Shown here: in pieces, positions 14,545 to 27,397 of the stretch | How positions within the stretch are numbered: the stretch's first letter is position 1 | Layout of the letters: each line of letters opens with the position of its first letter | Source of the DNA: JAOPZW01 sp036379935 | GTDB taxonomy: Bacteria > Actinomycetota > Thermoleophilia > Solirubrobacterales > Solirubrobacteraceae | NCBI GenBank assembly: GCA_036379935.1 | Contig: DASVFT010000117.1 | Span: 1 to 64,000 of the forward strand | Direction: 5' to 3' | DNA length: 64,000 nucleotides | Translations under genes and position numbers: made by a program | The notes under the pieces: model-generated | What the model saw: the letters and a program-made list of their open reading frames with translations, nothing else | Databases searched by the model: none | Told to the model about the DNA's origin: nothing

Positions 14545-16566
14545 GTGCCCGAGTTCCGCCTCGATCCCATCTTCACCCCGGCCGCCGACCAGCCGAAGGC
14601 CATCGCCGAGGTCTCCGAGAGCGTCTCCGGCGGCGAGCGCTTCACGACGCTGCTCGGCGCCACCGGCACCGGCAAGACGATGACGATGGCCGGCGTGATC
14701 GAGCGCGTGCAGAAGCCGGCGCTCGTCCTCGCCCACAACAAGACGCTCGCTGCGCAGCTGTGCAACGAGTTCCGAACGTTCTTCCCCGACAACGCCGTCG
14801 AGTACTTCGTCTCCTACTACGACTACTACCAGCCCGAGGCCTACGTCCCGTCCAAGGACCTCTACATCGAGAAGGACTCGGCCATCAACCAGGAGGTCGA
14901 CCGGCTGCGCCACGCCGCCACGGCGGCGCTCTTCGCCCGGCGCGACGTCATCATCGTGGCCAGCGTGTCGGCCATCTTCGGGCTGGGCTCGCCGCAGACC
15001 TACGACGACAACCTCCAGGTCCTCACCAAGGGCGACTACATCGATCGCGACAAGCTGCTGCGCAAGCTGGTCTCGATCCAGTACACGCGCAACGACCAGG
15101 CCCTCGGCCGCGGGACGTTCCGCGTGCGCGGCGAGTCGCTGGAGATCTTCCCGGCCTACGCCGAGAGCGCCTACCGGGCCACGCTGTTCGGCGACGAGAT
15201 CGAGCGCCTGCAGCACTTCGACCCGCTCACCGGCGAGCTCATCGAGGACGACCTCGAGCACGTCGCCATCTGGCCGGCCACGCACTACAACGTGCGCGAG
15301 GGGACGATCGAGGCTGCGGTGGAGGAGATCGGCCGCGAGCTCAACGCGCGCTGCGCGGAGCTGGAGGCCGAGGGCAAGCTGCTCGAGAGCCACCGCCTGC
15401 GCCAGCGCACGCAGTACGACATGGAGATGCTGCGCGAGATGGGCTTCTGCAACGGCATCGAGAACTACTCGCGCATCCTCGACGGCCGCCGCCCGGGCGA
15501 CCGCCCCTACTGCCTCATCGACTACTACCCCGACGACTTCGTGTGCTTCATCGACGAGTCGCACCAGACCGTGCCGCAGATCGGCGGCATGCACGAGGGC
15601 GACCGCTCGCGCAAGCAGACGCTCGTCGACTACGGCTTCCGGTTGCCCAGCGCACTGGACAACCGCCCGCAGACCTTCGACGAGTTCCTCGCGATCACCC
15701 CGCAGATGGTGTTCGTCTCGGCGACGCCGGGCGAGTACGAGCGCTCGCACGCCTCGCGCATCGTCGAGCAGATCGTGCGGCCGACCGGCATCGTCGACCC
15801 GCACGTCGAGGTGCGCGAGACGCGCAACCAGATCGACGACCTCATGAACGAGGTGCGCGTGCGCGTGGACCGCGACGAGCGCGTGCTGGTCACCACGCTG
15901 ACCAAGAAGATGAGCGAGGACCTCACCGACTACCTGCTGGAGATGGGGTTCAAGGTCCGCTACCTGCACTCCGAGGTCGACACGCTCGAGCGCATCCAGA
16001 TCATTCGTGACCTGCGCCTGGGCGAGTACGACGTGCTCGTGGGGGTCAACCTGCTGCGCGAGGGGCTCGACCTTCCCGAGGTCTCGCTGGTGGCCATTCT
16101 CGACGCCGACAAGGAGGGCTTCCTGCGCGGCGAGACGTCGCTCATCCAGACCATCGGCCGCGCGGCGCGCAACGTCGAGGGCACCGTGCTCATGTACGCC
16201 GACAAGGAGACCGCGGCGATGCGCGCGGCGCTCGACGAGACCGAGCGCCGGCGCAACATCCAGCTCGCCTACAACGAGGAGCACGGCATCACGGCCGAGA
16301 CGATCGTCAAGGGCATCAGCGACATCGCCGAGTTCCTGCAGGCCGAGGGCAAGACGCCGCGCGGGCGGCGGCGCTCGGAGCGCAAGCGGGCCAAGGCGCA
16401 GGACATGTCGACGAGCGACATCGAGCGGACGATCGTCGAGCTCGAGGAGGAGATGCTCGCGGCCGCCGACGACCTGCGCTTCGAGTACGCCGCCCGCCTG
16501 CGCGACGAGATCCGCGAGCTGCGGCGCGAGCTCGTCGCGATGCGCGAGTACGAGGCGCCCGCCTAG
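14545..16566 (+). CDS. uvrB: Excinuclease ABC subunit B
   Basis: Damage-verifying helicase-like subunit of nucleotide excision repair; partners are UvrA and UvrC. Walker A GATGTGKTMTM near 38, the damage-probing beta-hairpin YYDYYQPEAYVP near 91, the DEAD-box region FIDESHQTVPQIGGM, helicase motif VGVNLLREGLDLPEV and motif QTIGRAARN are present. The C-terminal UVR coiled coil (IERTIVELEEEMLAAADDLRFE) spans about 625-665 and would contact UvrC. 673 residues, normal. GTG start. mutY follows after two bases. Confidence 0.97.
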   Translation: MPEFRLDPIFTPAADQPKAIAEVSESVSGGERFTTLLGATGTGKTMTMAGVIERVQKPALVLAHNKTLAAQLCNEFRTFFPDNAVEYFVSYYDYYQPEAYVPSKDLYIEKDSAINQEVDRLRHAATAALFARRDVIIVASVSAIFGLGSPQTYDDNLQVLTKGDYIDRDKLLRKLVSIQYTRNDQALGRGTFRVRGESLEIFPAYAESAYRATLFGDEIERLQHFDPLTGELIEDDLEHVAIWPATHYNVREGTIEAAVEEIGRELNARCAELEAEGKLLESHRLRQRTQYDMEMLREMGFCNGIENYSRILDGRRPGDRPYCLIDYYPDDFVCFIDESHQTVPQIGGMHEGDRSRKQTLVDYGFRLPSALDNRPQTFDEFLAITPQMVFVSATPGEYERSHASRIVEQIVRPTGIVDPHVEVRETRNQIDDLMNEVRVRVDRDERVLVTTLTKKMSEDLTDYLLEMGFKVRYLHSEVDTLERIQIIRDLRLGEYDVLVGVNLLREGLDLPEVSLVAILDADKEGFLRGETSLIQTIGRAARNVEGTVLMYADKETAAMRAALDETERRRNIQLAYNEEHGITAETIVKGISDIAEFLQAEGKTPRGRRRSERKRAKAQDMSTSDIERTIVELEEEMLAAADDLRFEYAARLRDEIRELRRELVAMREYEAPA

Positions 16567-16568
16567 GC

Positions 16569-17318
<750 letters not shown>

Positions 17319-17344
17319 CGCCGGGGGCTGCCACACTTCCGAGC

Positions 17345-17563
17345 ATGAGCGACCTCGAACCTCGATCCGGACGCGGCCTTTCGCGCCGCCAGCGCGAGCA
17401 GCGCGCCTACCTCCTCGTCCTGGCCAGCGGAGGGCTCGCGGTCGCGGCGGTGGTGGTGCTCGTCCTCACCATCGCCGGCGTCACCAGCTTCAGCCTGTTC
17501 CTCCTGCTCGCCGTCCTCGCGGCGCTGGCCGGCTACCTGCTCAAGCGCACCCTGCGACCCTGA
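17345..17563 (+). CDS. Small two-helix membrane protein
   Basis: 72-residue protein of unknown function. A basic, hydrophilic N-terminus (SGRGLSRRQREQRAY) is followed by two transmembrane helices, about 22-44 and 48-66, and a short basic tail (KRTLRP). ATG start; the CACACT upstream is a weak -10 candidate. It lies between mutY and the LexA-controlled uvrA promoter, in the same direction. No motif beyond the helices is recognisable. Confidence 0.65.
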   Translation: MSDLEPRSGRGLSRRQREQRAYLLVLASGGLAVAAVVVLVLTIAGVTSFSLFLLLAVLAALAGYLLKRTLRP

Positions 17564-17591
17564 AGCCGCAAACTGCGGGAAGCAGACCGAT

Positions 17592-17605
17592 CGAACGTCT
17601 GTTCG
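17592..17605 (+). promoter_or_regulatory. LexA SOS box upstream of uvrA
   Basis: CGAACGTCTGTTCG is a perfect match to the Gram-positive LexA consensus CGAAC-N4-GTTCG. It lies 20 nt before the uvrA start codon and just upstream of the -10, the normal position for repression of uvrA. Confidence 0.88.
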
Positions 17606-17611
17606 GCTCGG

Positions 17612-17617
17612 TACACT
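17612..17617 (+). promoter_or_regulatory. -10 hexamer TACACT for uvrA
   Basis: TACACT lies 8 nt before the uvrA ATG, immediately downstream of the LexA box. GAGGA directly abuts the ATG and is too close to serve as a ribosome site, so a leaderless transcript is likely. Confidence 0.6.
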
Positions 17618-17625
17618 GATGAGGA

Positions 17626-20544
<2,919 letters not shown>

Positions 20545-20545
20545 C

Positions 20546-21235
20546 TCAGCGGTGCACGCGCACCACGATCGCGACGCTCGCCCCGGTGGAGAAGAACGTG
20601 CTCGCGGGCACGTAGACGCGGTAGGTGCCCGCGCGCCGCACGTGGACGCGCACGCGGTAGCTGCTGAAGGCGCCGGCGGCCTTGAGCAGCACCGCCTTGA
20701 CGTTGGCGAAGGCGCCCGTGTGGTCGCGGCGCTGGAGGGTGGCCACGCTCGACGGCCCGAGCGGATAGGACGGCGAGACGAAGCCCGAGAAGCGCACGAG
20801 CTGGTCCTTGCGCGGCGTCCGGTCTGAGACCTTGATGCTCACCTTGCGCCGAACCGCGACGAGGAAGCCCGGCGACGCCTGGCGGCCCGCGGTCGCGGTG
20901 GCGGGCGCCACGATCGAGTAGTAGGCCTTGCGCGGCGGCATGACCGTGAACGAGTAGCTGCCGTCGGCCCCCGCCGCGCCCTCCTGCGAGACGGCCCAGG
21001 TGCCCGGGAAGGGCGCGCGGCGCTCGTAGAGCTGCACCTGGCGCCCGGCGTCGGCGGCGCCGTTGACCAGCGTCCCGCTGACCGTCACCGGGGCGCCGAG
21101 CAGGACGTTGCGCTCGGAGAAGTTGACGACGGGATCGGGGTCGTCGGCGGTCGCGGGCAGGGCGATCGTCGCGACCGCGAGCAGCGTCGCGGCGGCCACG
21201 CCTGCCCTCCGGTGCCGGCCCACGCCGCGTTGCAT
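20546..21235 (-). CDS. Secreted beta-rich protein of unknown function
   Basis: 229-residue exported protein. Signal peptide: basic n-region (MQRGVGRHRRAG), hydrophobic AAATLLAVATIAL, cleavage near PATA-DDPDPV. The mature part looks like two bacterial Ig-like repeats: about 30-120 (VTVSGTLVNGAADAGRQVQLYERR) and 125-228 (LVRFSGFVSPSYPLGPSSVATLQRR). Their phrasing matches Ig-like domains of actinobacterial surface proteins. I start at the ATG rather than an upstream TTG because the ATG lies 7 nt after TAGCTT. Convergent with uvrA (one base between stops). No enzymatic motif. Confidence 0.72.
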   Translation of the reverse strand: MQRGVGRHRRAGVAAATLLAVATIALPATADDPDPVVNFSERNVLLGAPVTVSGTLVNGAADAGRQVQLYERRAPFPGTWAVSQEGAAGADGSYSFTVMPPRKAYYSIVAPATATAGRQASPGFLVAVRRKVSIKVSDRTPRKDQLVRFSGFVSPSYPLGPSSVATLQRRDHTGAFANVKAVLLKAAGAFSSYRVRVHVRRAGTYRVYVPASTFFSTGASVAIVVRVHR

Positions 21236-21242
21236 ATCGCAC

Positions 21243-21248
21243 AAGCTA
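21243..21248 (-). promoter_or_regulatory. -10 hexamer TAGCTT overlapping the upstream stop codon
   Basis: TAGCTT on the minus strand is 7 nt before the ATG at 21235. Its TAG is also the stop codon of the preceding PH-domain gene when that gene is read in its corrected frame. Confidence 0.5.
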
Positions 21249-22750
21249 CCGCCGAAACGGGCTCAACAGACCGGGTAGGAGGCTTTCGGCCACGTGGAGG
21301 GCCTCCCCGACCTCGACGTCCTGCACCTCGTAGCGCTGCCGGCCGGCCGCGGTGTCGCCGTCAGCGTGGCGAGGCCCGAGCGGCGCTGGAAGAGCGAGCG
21401 CTCGAGGTTCCAGCCGATGATGCCGTCGCAGCGGAGCACGTCGCGGCGCCGGACGAGCGAGCCGGCGCGCGTCACGAGGGTCGCCCCGGCCACCGCGTGG
21501 CCGAGGTTGCGGTAGCGATCGGCGGCCAGGGCCAGGGTGGCAGGAAGCAGGGCGAGCGCGACCTGCCACGGCCACCCGGACCATCCGGTCAGCGCCGACA
21601 GCGCGGCGGCGAGGAGAACGACGAGCGCCCATCCGCCGAGCGCACGCGTGTACCGGCGCCGGCGCGCGCTGGGCCCATGCGGCGCCAGCGGCGTGTGCAG
21701 CGGTTCCTCGCTGCCCACCACCGCGGCGCCCACCCGGTCGGCCTCGGGCCGCGGGGCCGGTGGGAGGAGCAGCGAGCCGCCGCGCTCGGATCCGCGGCCG
21801 GAGCGCAGGCCGGTGGCGATGGCCACGCAGCGTGCGCCGCGCACCAGGCGCAGGAGCAGCGGCTCGCTGATCTCCACGCCGTGCAGGCGGCGCTCCTCGA
21901 TCGTCGTCGAGCGCGTCGTGATCAGACCGCGCGTGACGTGGAGCGTGCCGCCCGCGCGCCGGGCCAGGCGGAAGTTCCAGAACGCGAGCAGATAGCCCAT
22001 GGTCGAGGTCACCGTCACCGCGACGAGCACCAGCGCGGCGATCTCCACGAGGGCCAGCACGAGCGGCGCGCGACCGAGCTGATCGGTCACCCGGCGCAGC
22101 GGCCCGAAGTCGTCGGTGCCGACGTGCGCCTCGTTGGCGGCGTTGGAGAGGAACCCGGCGGCGGCGCCGACCGCGACCGCTCCCGAGAGCGTGAAGGGCG
22201 CGTAGCGCACCCAGGCCGGATCCAGCCGGGCCAGCTCGATCTCGGCCGGCTCGGGCGCGGCCCTCGCCTCCGGCCTCCCCGCCGCGGGCATGGCCGCGCC
22301 ACGGCGCAGCAGCTCGTCGCGCAGCGCGCCCGCCTCACCGGCCGTGAGCCCGTCGAGCCGCACGCTGCCGCCGCCCTCGCGGTCCGAGCGCCCGGTGCCC
22401 ACCGTCACCCGCGTCAGGCCGAGCAGGCGGTGCAGCGCGGGGGAGGTGATGTCGACGCTGCGGACGCGGTCGCGCGAGACCGCGAGCAGGCGGCGTCGCA
22501 GCAGCCCCTGACGGACCTCGACGCGGTCCTCGGTCACTCGATAGCGCGTGGTGAACCACCGCATCAAGCCCAGGCCGACGGTGATCGCGACGCCCGCCGC
22601 CGCCCACAGCTCGCCCTGGCCGCTGCTGCTTCCGGCCGCGAACACTCCGAGGAGAGCGGGCAGCGCGCGCGGCAGCTCCTGGATGGGGTGGATGAGCAAC
22701 ATGCGCGCGCTGAGCCGGCGCCAGCCGCGGTCGGAGTCCGCCGCCGTCAC
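21246..22750 (-). CDS. YdbT-like membrane protein with bacterial PH domains, apparent frameshift near 3' end
   Basis: Integral membrane protein of the YdbT type: bPH2 domains separated by paired transmembrane helices (about 20-60, 180-245 and 365-410). The GTG start overlaps the stop of the upstream YdbS-like gene (GTGA). The uninterrupted frame ends at 21263 with an implausible Ser/Arg-rich tail. Adding one base near 21350-21358 lets the last PH domain continue as GLATLTAT then AAGRQRYEVQDVEVGEALHV and stop at 21246. I annotate to 21246. It may be a sequencing or assembly error or a genuine mutation. Function in the family is unclear; it is linked to envelope stress or export. Confidence 0.82.
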
Positions 22751-23655
22751 GTGGCGTCGCCTCGGGTGGCCTGCGCCGCGCTCGTGAGGGTGTCGACGAG
22801 CTGCTGCGCAGTGTCGCGGTCGAGCCCCTCGATCTCCAGCGGTCCGGCGGCCGAGGCGGTCGTGACCGTGACGTTGGCCAGGCCGAAGAGCTGCTCGAGC
22901 GGCCCGCGCTCGCTGTCCACGGTCTGGATGCGCGAGATCGGCGCGATGCGCGATTCCTGATGCAGCCAGCCGGCGCGGGTGTAGACCGCCTGCGGGGCCA
23001 CCTCCCAGCGATGCACGCGATAGCGCCATCGCGGCATGGCGAGCGTGTGCGCCGCCGCCACGATCGCCGTGAGCGCCAGCGCCGCCACGTGCAGCGCGCG
23101 GTGGCCCTCGCTCGTCAGCAGCCAGATCAGCTGGGCGATGACCACGACCAGCCATCCCGCCAGCGCCCGCGCCGTCCAGTAGCGGATCGCCGTGGGGCTG
23201 ACCCGCCGGCGCGGCGCACGGAGGGCCGCCGCCGGGCCGCCGCTCGGCGCGGCCCAGATCGCGTCGAACGCGTGCGGGTCCAGCGGCAGCAGCGAGCAGG
23301 CCGCGATGCGGCCGTCGCGCAGGCGGTAGAGCCCCACCGTCGACCAGCGGCGCTCGACGCCGTCGATGGTCGCCGTGCCGTCCGTGAGCACCGCCACGTG
23401 GTCGCCGTCGCCGACGAGCACGTCGCCGGGGTGCATCCTGAAGCTTTTGCCGGCGAGGTCGCGGCGCCGCTCGAAGTAGGCCATCACCGCCTCGACCCCG
23501 CGGTACTCGCCGGCGATCGGGTTGTCGCCCGGGACGACCCAGACGACGTCGTCGCGCAGCAGCGCGCGCAGCGCGTCGGGCGGGCCGCCCGCGTAGAAGG
23601 CGCCCTGCACCTCGTGCAGTCGCGCGAGGACGGTACGGGCCTCCTCGCGCTCCAT
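22747..23655 (-). CDS. Fusion of SnoaL-like (NTF2) domain and YdbS-type PH membrane protein
   Basis: 302 residues in two unrelated parts. Residues 1-130 form a SnoaL/NTF2-like alpha+beta barrel: VQGAFYAGGPPDALRALLRDDVVWVVPG, EYRGVEAVMAYFERR and the strand-rich GDHVAVLTDGTATI. Residues 150-205 hold two transmembrane helices (ALAGWLVVVIAQLIWLL; ALALTAIVAAAHTLA). Residues 208-300 form a bPH2/YdbS domain, with SRIAPISRIQTVDSERGPLEQLFGLANV as the family signature. YdbS relatives normally lack the SnoaL part. Coupled to the YdbT gene by GTGA, giving the standard ydbS-ydbT pair. The SnoaL domain may sense or bind a small ligand at the membrane; this is inference. Confidence 0.82.
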   Translation of the reverse strand: MEREEARTVLARLHEVQGAFYAGGPPDALRALLRDDVVWVVPGDNPIAGEYRGVEAVMAYFERRRDLAGKSFRMHPGDVLVGDGDHVAVLTDGTATIDGVERRWSTVGLYRLRDGRIAACSLLPLDPHAFDAIWAAPSGGPAAALRAPRRRVSPTAIRYWTARALAGWLVVVIAQLIWLLTSEGHRALHVAALALTAIVAAAHTLAMPRWRYRVHRWEVAPQAVYTRAGWLHQESRIAPISRIQTVDSERGPLEQLFGLANVTVTTASAAGPLEIEGLDRDTAQQLVDTLTSAAQATRGDAT

Positions 23656-23658
23656 GCC

Positions 23659-24702
23659 TCAGCCGCCGAAGCGACTGCGCAACGCGAGCACGTTGGCCAC
23701 GTAGCGCCTGGTCTCGGGCAGCATCCCGATGCGCCGCACCGAGCTCAGCCCCTGGTAGTACGCGGCGGCGGCCAGCGCGGGGTCGCCTCTGGTCTCGCGC
23801 AGGAGGTGGGCGAGGTAGAGCGATCCCGCCCGGACGTTGTCCGCCGGCGAGGCGGGATCGAGGCGTCCGCGGCTCAGGTTCGACTGCACCCAGCTCCACG
23901 TTCCGGGGAGGATCTGCATGATCCCGCGGGCGTTGGCCGGCGAGATCGTGGCGTTGTTGAACCCGCTCTCCTGCCAGGCGATGGCGGCGACGAGCGAGGA
24001 CGGCGCGCCGTGCTGCGCGGCGAGCGCGGCGACCTGGCCGGCGCTGAGGCGGCCGGCCGAGGCCAGCGGGAAGGCCTGCGGCACGATGGTGCGAGCCGGA
24101 GCGGGGGTCGACGTCCGGATCGCCGCGCCCGTGGGCAGCTTGATGACGGTGCCGGCGATCAGCGGCGCGCTGAGGCGCAGCCCGTTCATGTACGCCATCT
24201 GGGCCGCCGGCACCCGGGCCGCGGCGGCCAGGCCGCTGAGGGTGTCGCCCGGCCGGACCTTGTAGGCGCCCAAGGCCTCGGGCGCGCCGGGGGCCGCCGG
24301 CGCGCTGCCCGCGGCGGGCAGGCGCAGCGTGGTGCCCGACAGGACCCATCCGTCGGCCTTCAGGCCGTTGGCGGTCGCCAGCGCGGCCGTCGAGACGCCG
24401 TGGCGCGCCGCGATCGCGCTCAGGGAGTCGCCGGGCTGGACGCGGTAGGCGCCGGCGGAGGCGAGCGGGGCGACCGGGGCTGCGCCCTGCCCGGAAAGCG
24501 GGATGGTCAGGCGGGCGCCGGCGAGGACGCGCGCGTCGGGCGAGAGGCCGTTGGCGCTCGCGACGGCCCTGGTCGGCAGGTTGTTGGCCACCGCGATCCC
24601 CCAGAGCGTCTCGCCCGGGGCGACGGTGTGCACGGCGGCCGCGGCGCTCGCCGGAACGATGGCGCATCCGATCAGCGCGGCCCACAGAACGCGTAGGAGC
24701 AT
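23659..24702 (-). CDS. LysM-domain lytic transglycosylase
   Basis: Secreted peptidoglycan hydrolase of 347 residues. Signal peptide (LWAALIGCAIVPASAAA) followed by three LysM repeats at about 24-68, 86-129 and 147-190 (each HTVAPGETLWGIA-like), then an SLT domain from about 222. The catalytic glutamate is E245 in IAWQESGFNN, with ARGIMQILPGTW (258-269) and AAAAYYQGLSSV near 320. LysM modules anchor it to peptidoglycan. ATG start. It ends 3 nt before the PH-fusion gene on the same strand, so all three genes may form one envelope operon. Confidence 0.92.
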   Translation of the reverse strand: MLLRVLWAALIGCAIVPASAAAAVHTVAPGETLWGIAVANNLPTRAVASANGLSPDARVLAGARLTIPLSGQGAAPVAPLASAGAYRVQPGDSLSAIAARHGVSTAALATANGLKADGWVLSGTTLRLPAAGSAPAAPGAPEALGAYKVRPGDTLSGLAAAARVPAAQMAYMNGLRLSAPLIAGTVIKLPTGAAIRTSTPAPARTIVPQAFPLASAGRLSAGQVAALAAQHGAPSSLVAAIAWQESGFNNATISPANARGIMQILPGTWSWVQSNLSRGRLDPASPADNVRAGSLYLAHLLRETRGDPALAAAAYYQGLSSVRRIGMLPETRRYVANVLALRSRFGG

Positions 24703-24797
24703 CCGTGTTCCCTACCACCAGCAGCCCGTTTGCGAGCGTCGTCGCGCGGTGTTCCGTGAACCTGCAAGGGCCGGTGCACGTGCGATCCTCTGGGCCG

Positions 24798-25409
24798 ATG
24801 ATCCCCGCCCGCGCTCGGTTGTGGCTGCAGAAGTGGCGCTGGTACGAGCGCAACAGCCTGCCCTGGAACCGTGCGCGGATCCACTGGGAGTTCGCCCGGC
24901 GCGAGGCCTTCGTGCGCTGGCCGGTGCACGGCAACGTGCTCGAGGCTCTGCGTGAAGGTCGCCTGGAGATCGGCGCGGGGACGCTCCTGGAGCCCGGGGT
25001 GTGGATCACCGCGCCGGAGGCCGCGCGCGTCCGCATTGGCGAGGGGACCTTCCTCAACCTCAACGTCATGGTGGCCAGCGTCGAGCTGGTCGAGATCGGC
25101 TCGCACTGCATGCTGGCCAACGGCTGCTTCGTCACCGACGGCAACCACCGGTTCGACGATCCGACCAAGCCGGTGACCTGGCAGGGCTTCACCACCAAGG
25201 GCCCGACCCGGATCGGCGACAACGTCTGGTGCGGAGCCAACGTCGTCGTCACCAGCGGCGTCACCATCGGCGAGCGCTGCGTCATCGGCGCCAACTCGGT
25301 GGTGACCGAGGACGTGCCGGCGGGTTCCATCGCGGCCGGTGCGCCGGCGCGCGTCCTCAAGCCGATCGCCTGGGTCAGCGGCGTGCCCGACGCTACTTCG
25401 ACAGGATGA
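24798..25409 (+). CDS. Left-handed beta-helix acyltransferase (hexapeptide repeat)
   Basis: Acetyl/acyltransferase of the maltose/galactoside O-acetyltransferase class, 203 residues. Imperfect hexapeptide turns run from about 55 to 190 (VRIGEGTFLNLNVMV, VEIGSHCMLANGCFV, TRIGDNVWCGANVVV, VTIGERCVIGANSVV), ending in the usual IAAGAPARVLKPI. The likely catalytic histidine is in TDGNHRFDD near 115. The ATG giving MIPARARLW fits the family; upstream residues do not. The 3' end overlaps the convergent small membrane gene by 17 nt. Acceptor (sugar, antibiotic or lipid) not determinable. Confidence 0.85.
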   Translation: MIPARARLWLQKWRWYERNSLPWNRARIHWEFARREAFVRWPVHGNVLEALREGRLEIGAGTLLEPGVWITAPEAARVRIGEGTFLNLNVMVASVELVEIGSHCMLANGCFVTDGNHRFDDPTKPVTWQGFTTKGPTRIGDNVWCGANVVVTSGVTIGERCVIGANSVVTEDVPAGSIAAGAPARVLKPIAWVSGVPDATSTG

Positions 25410-25628
25410 CCGAGATGCCGAAGGCCACGCCCGCCGCGAGCGCCAGTGCGGCGAAGGTGGCCAGGGCGACGTAGGCCGTGGCCGCGGCGTCGCGGCCCGC
25501 GCGGCGCGAGTCCGACGCGCGCGAGACGCCGACGATGAGCGTCGCGTAGACCACCGCCACCGCGACGCCGGCCACGGCCGAGGCCCACACCAGCTCGAAC
25601 AGCCTTCCCCAGTCGATGGCGGCGGCGG

Positions 25629-25632
<4 letters not shown>
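25393..25632 (-). CDS. Small membrane protein linked to the phosphate transporter
   Basis: 79-residue protein, function unknown. Two transmembrane helices (about 13-33, WASAVAGVAVAVVYATLIVGV, and 50-75, ending FGISVILSK) are joined by a basic loop with SRRAGRD. The ATG overlaps the stop of the PiT transporter (ATGA, 25629-25632), so it is translationally coupled and may be an accessory subunit. Such two-helix proteins are seen after pit genes in related actinobacteria. Its last 17 nt overlap the opposing acyltransferase gene. Confidence 0.78.
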
Positions 25633-26732
<1,100 letters not shown>

Positions 26733-26739
26733 GGGCGCG

Positions 26740-27366
26740 CTACGCGTTCTTGATGACGATGCCCTCGAGCGTGTTGGCCACGCCCTCGCAGGCATCGATC
26801 GCTTCCTCGAGCCGCTCGAAGATGTCCTTCCAGCGGATGACCACGAGGGGGTCGATCCCGCTCTCGAACAGCGAGGCGATCGCATCGCGACTGATGCGAT
26901 CGCCGTCGTTCTCCAGACGGTGGATCTCGACCGTGTAGTGCGAGAGGGGCGCGAAGGTGCGCAGGCGCGGCATGGCCTCGGCGATCTGGCGTGTGGCCTG
27001 AAGGAGCACGTGCGCCAGGCGCTGGGACTGCTCCATCGGCGCCTCGATCTTGTAGAGGGCGAGGTAGTCCGCCACCTCGTCGATGAGGTCGACGATGTCG
27101 TCGAGGTCGCCGACCAGGGTCAGGACGTCCTCGCGGTCGATCGGCGTGACGAACGTCGAGTTCAGGCGCTGGTGGACGTCGTGGGTGATGCGGTCGCCTT
27201 CCTGCTCGCAGATGACGATGTCGCGCACGAGGTCGGCCCGGTCGGGATAGTGCGCCAGCATCACGTCGAGCAGGTCAGCGCCGCGAACGATGTTGGCCGC
27301 GGCCTCCTCGAAGAGGTCGAAGAACACGCGATCCTTGCTGGCGAACACCTGGGACAGGCGGGGCAT
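26740..27366 (-). CDS. DUF47 (PhoU-like) regulator of PiT transport
   Basis: 208-residue all-helical protein of the DUF47/TIGR00153 family, distantly related to PhoU and habitually encoded beside PiT transporters, whose activity it is thought to modulate. Metal-binding-type acidic motifs EQEGDRITHDV (54-64) and ENDGDRISRDA (near 152) repeat in the two halves, and DLDDIVDLIDEVADYL follows the first. ATG start. A TAGCCT hexamer 9 nt upstream with no ribosome site suggests a leaderless message that serves the whole operon. Confidence 0.93.
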   Translation of the reverse strand: MPRLSQVFASKDRVFFDLFEEAAANIVRGADLLDVMLAHYPDRADLVRDIVICEQEGDRITHDVHQRLNSTFVTPIDREDVLTLVGDLDDIVDLIDEVADYLALYKIEAPMEQSQRLAHVLLQATRQIAEAMPRLRTFAPLSHYTVEIHRLENDGDRISRDAIASLFESGIDPLVVIRWKDIFERLEEAIDACEGVANTLEGIVIKNA

Positions 27367-27375
27367 CGGTCGCGC

Positions 27376-27381
27376 AGGCTA
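27376..27381 (-). promoter_or_regulatory. -10 hexamer TAGCCT for the DUF47-pit operon
   Basis: TAGCCT on the minus strand lies 9 nt before the ATG at 27366. No Pho-box-like direct repeats are evident upstream. Confidence 0.5.
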
Positions 27382-27397
27382 CCGTGTGAAAGCGCGC

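Noticed and set aside
14773..14780. GAACGTTC inside uvrB as a LexA site
   Set aside because: There is no 4-nt spacer between the half sites and it lies in coding sequence.
24755..24775. GTTCCGTGAAC upstream of the acyltransferase as an operator
   Set aside because: The arms are only 4 bp and no promoter hexamer is placed near it.
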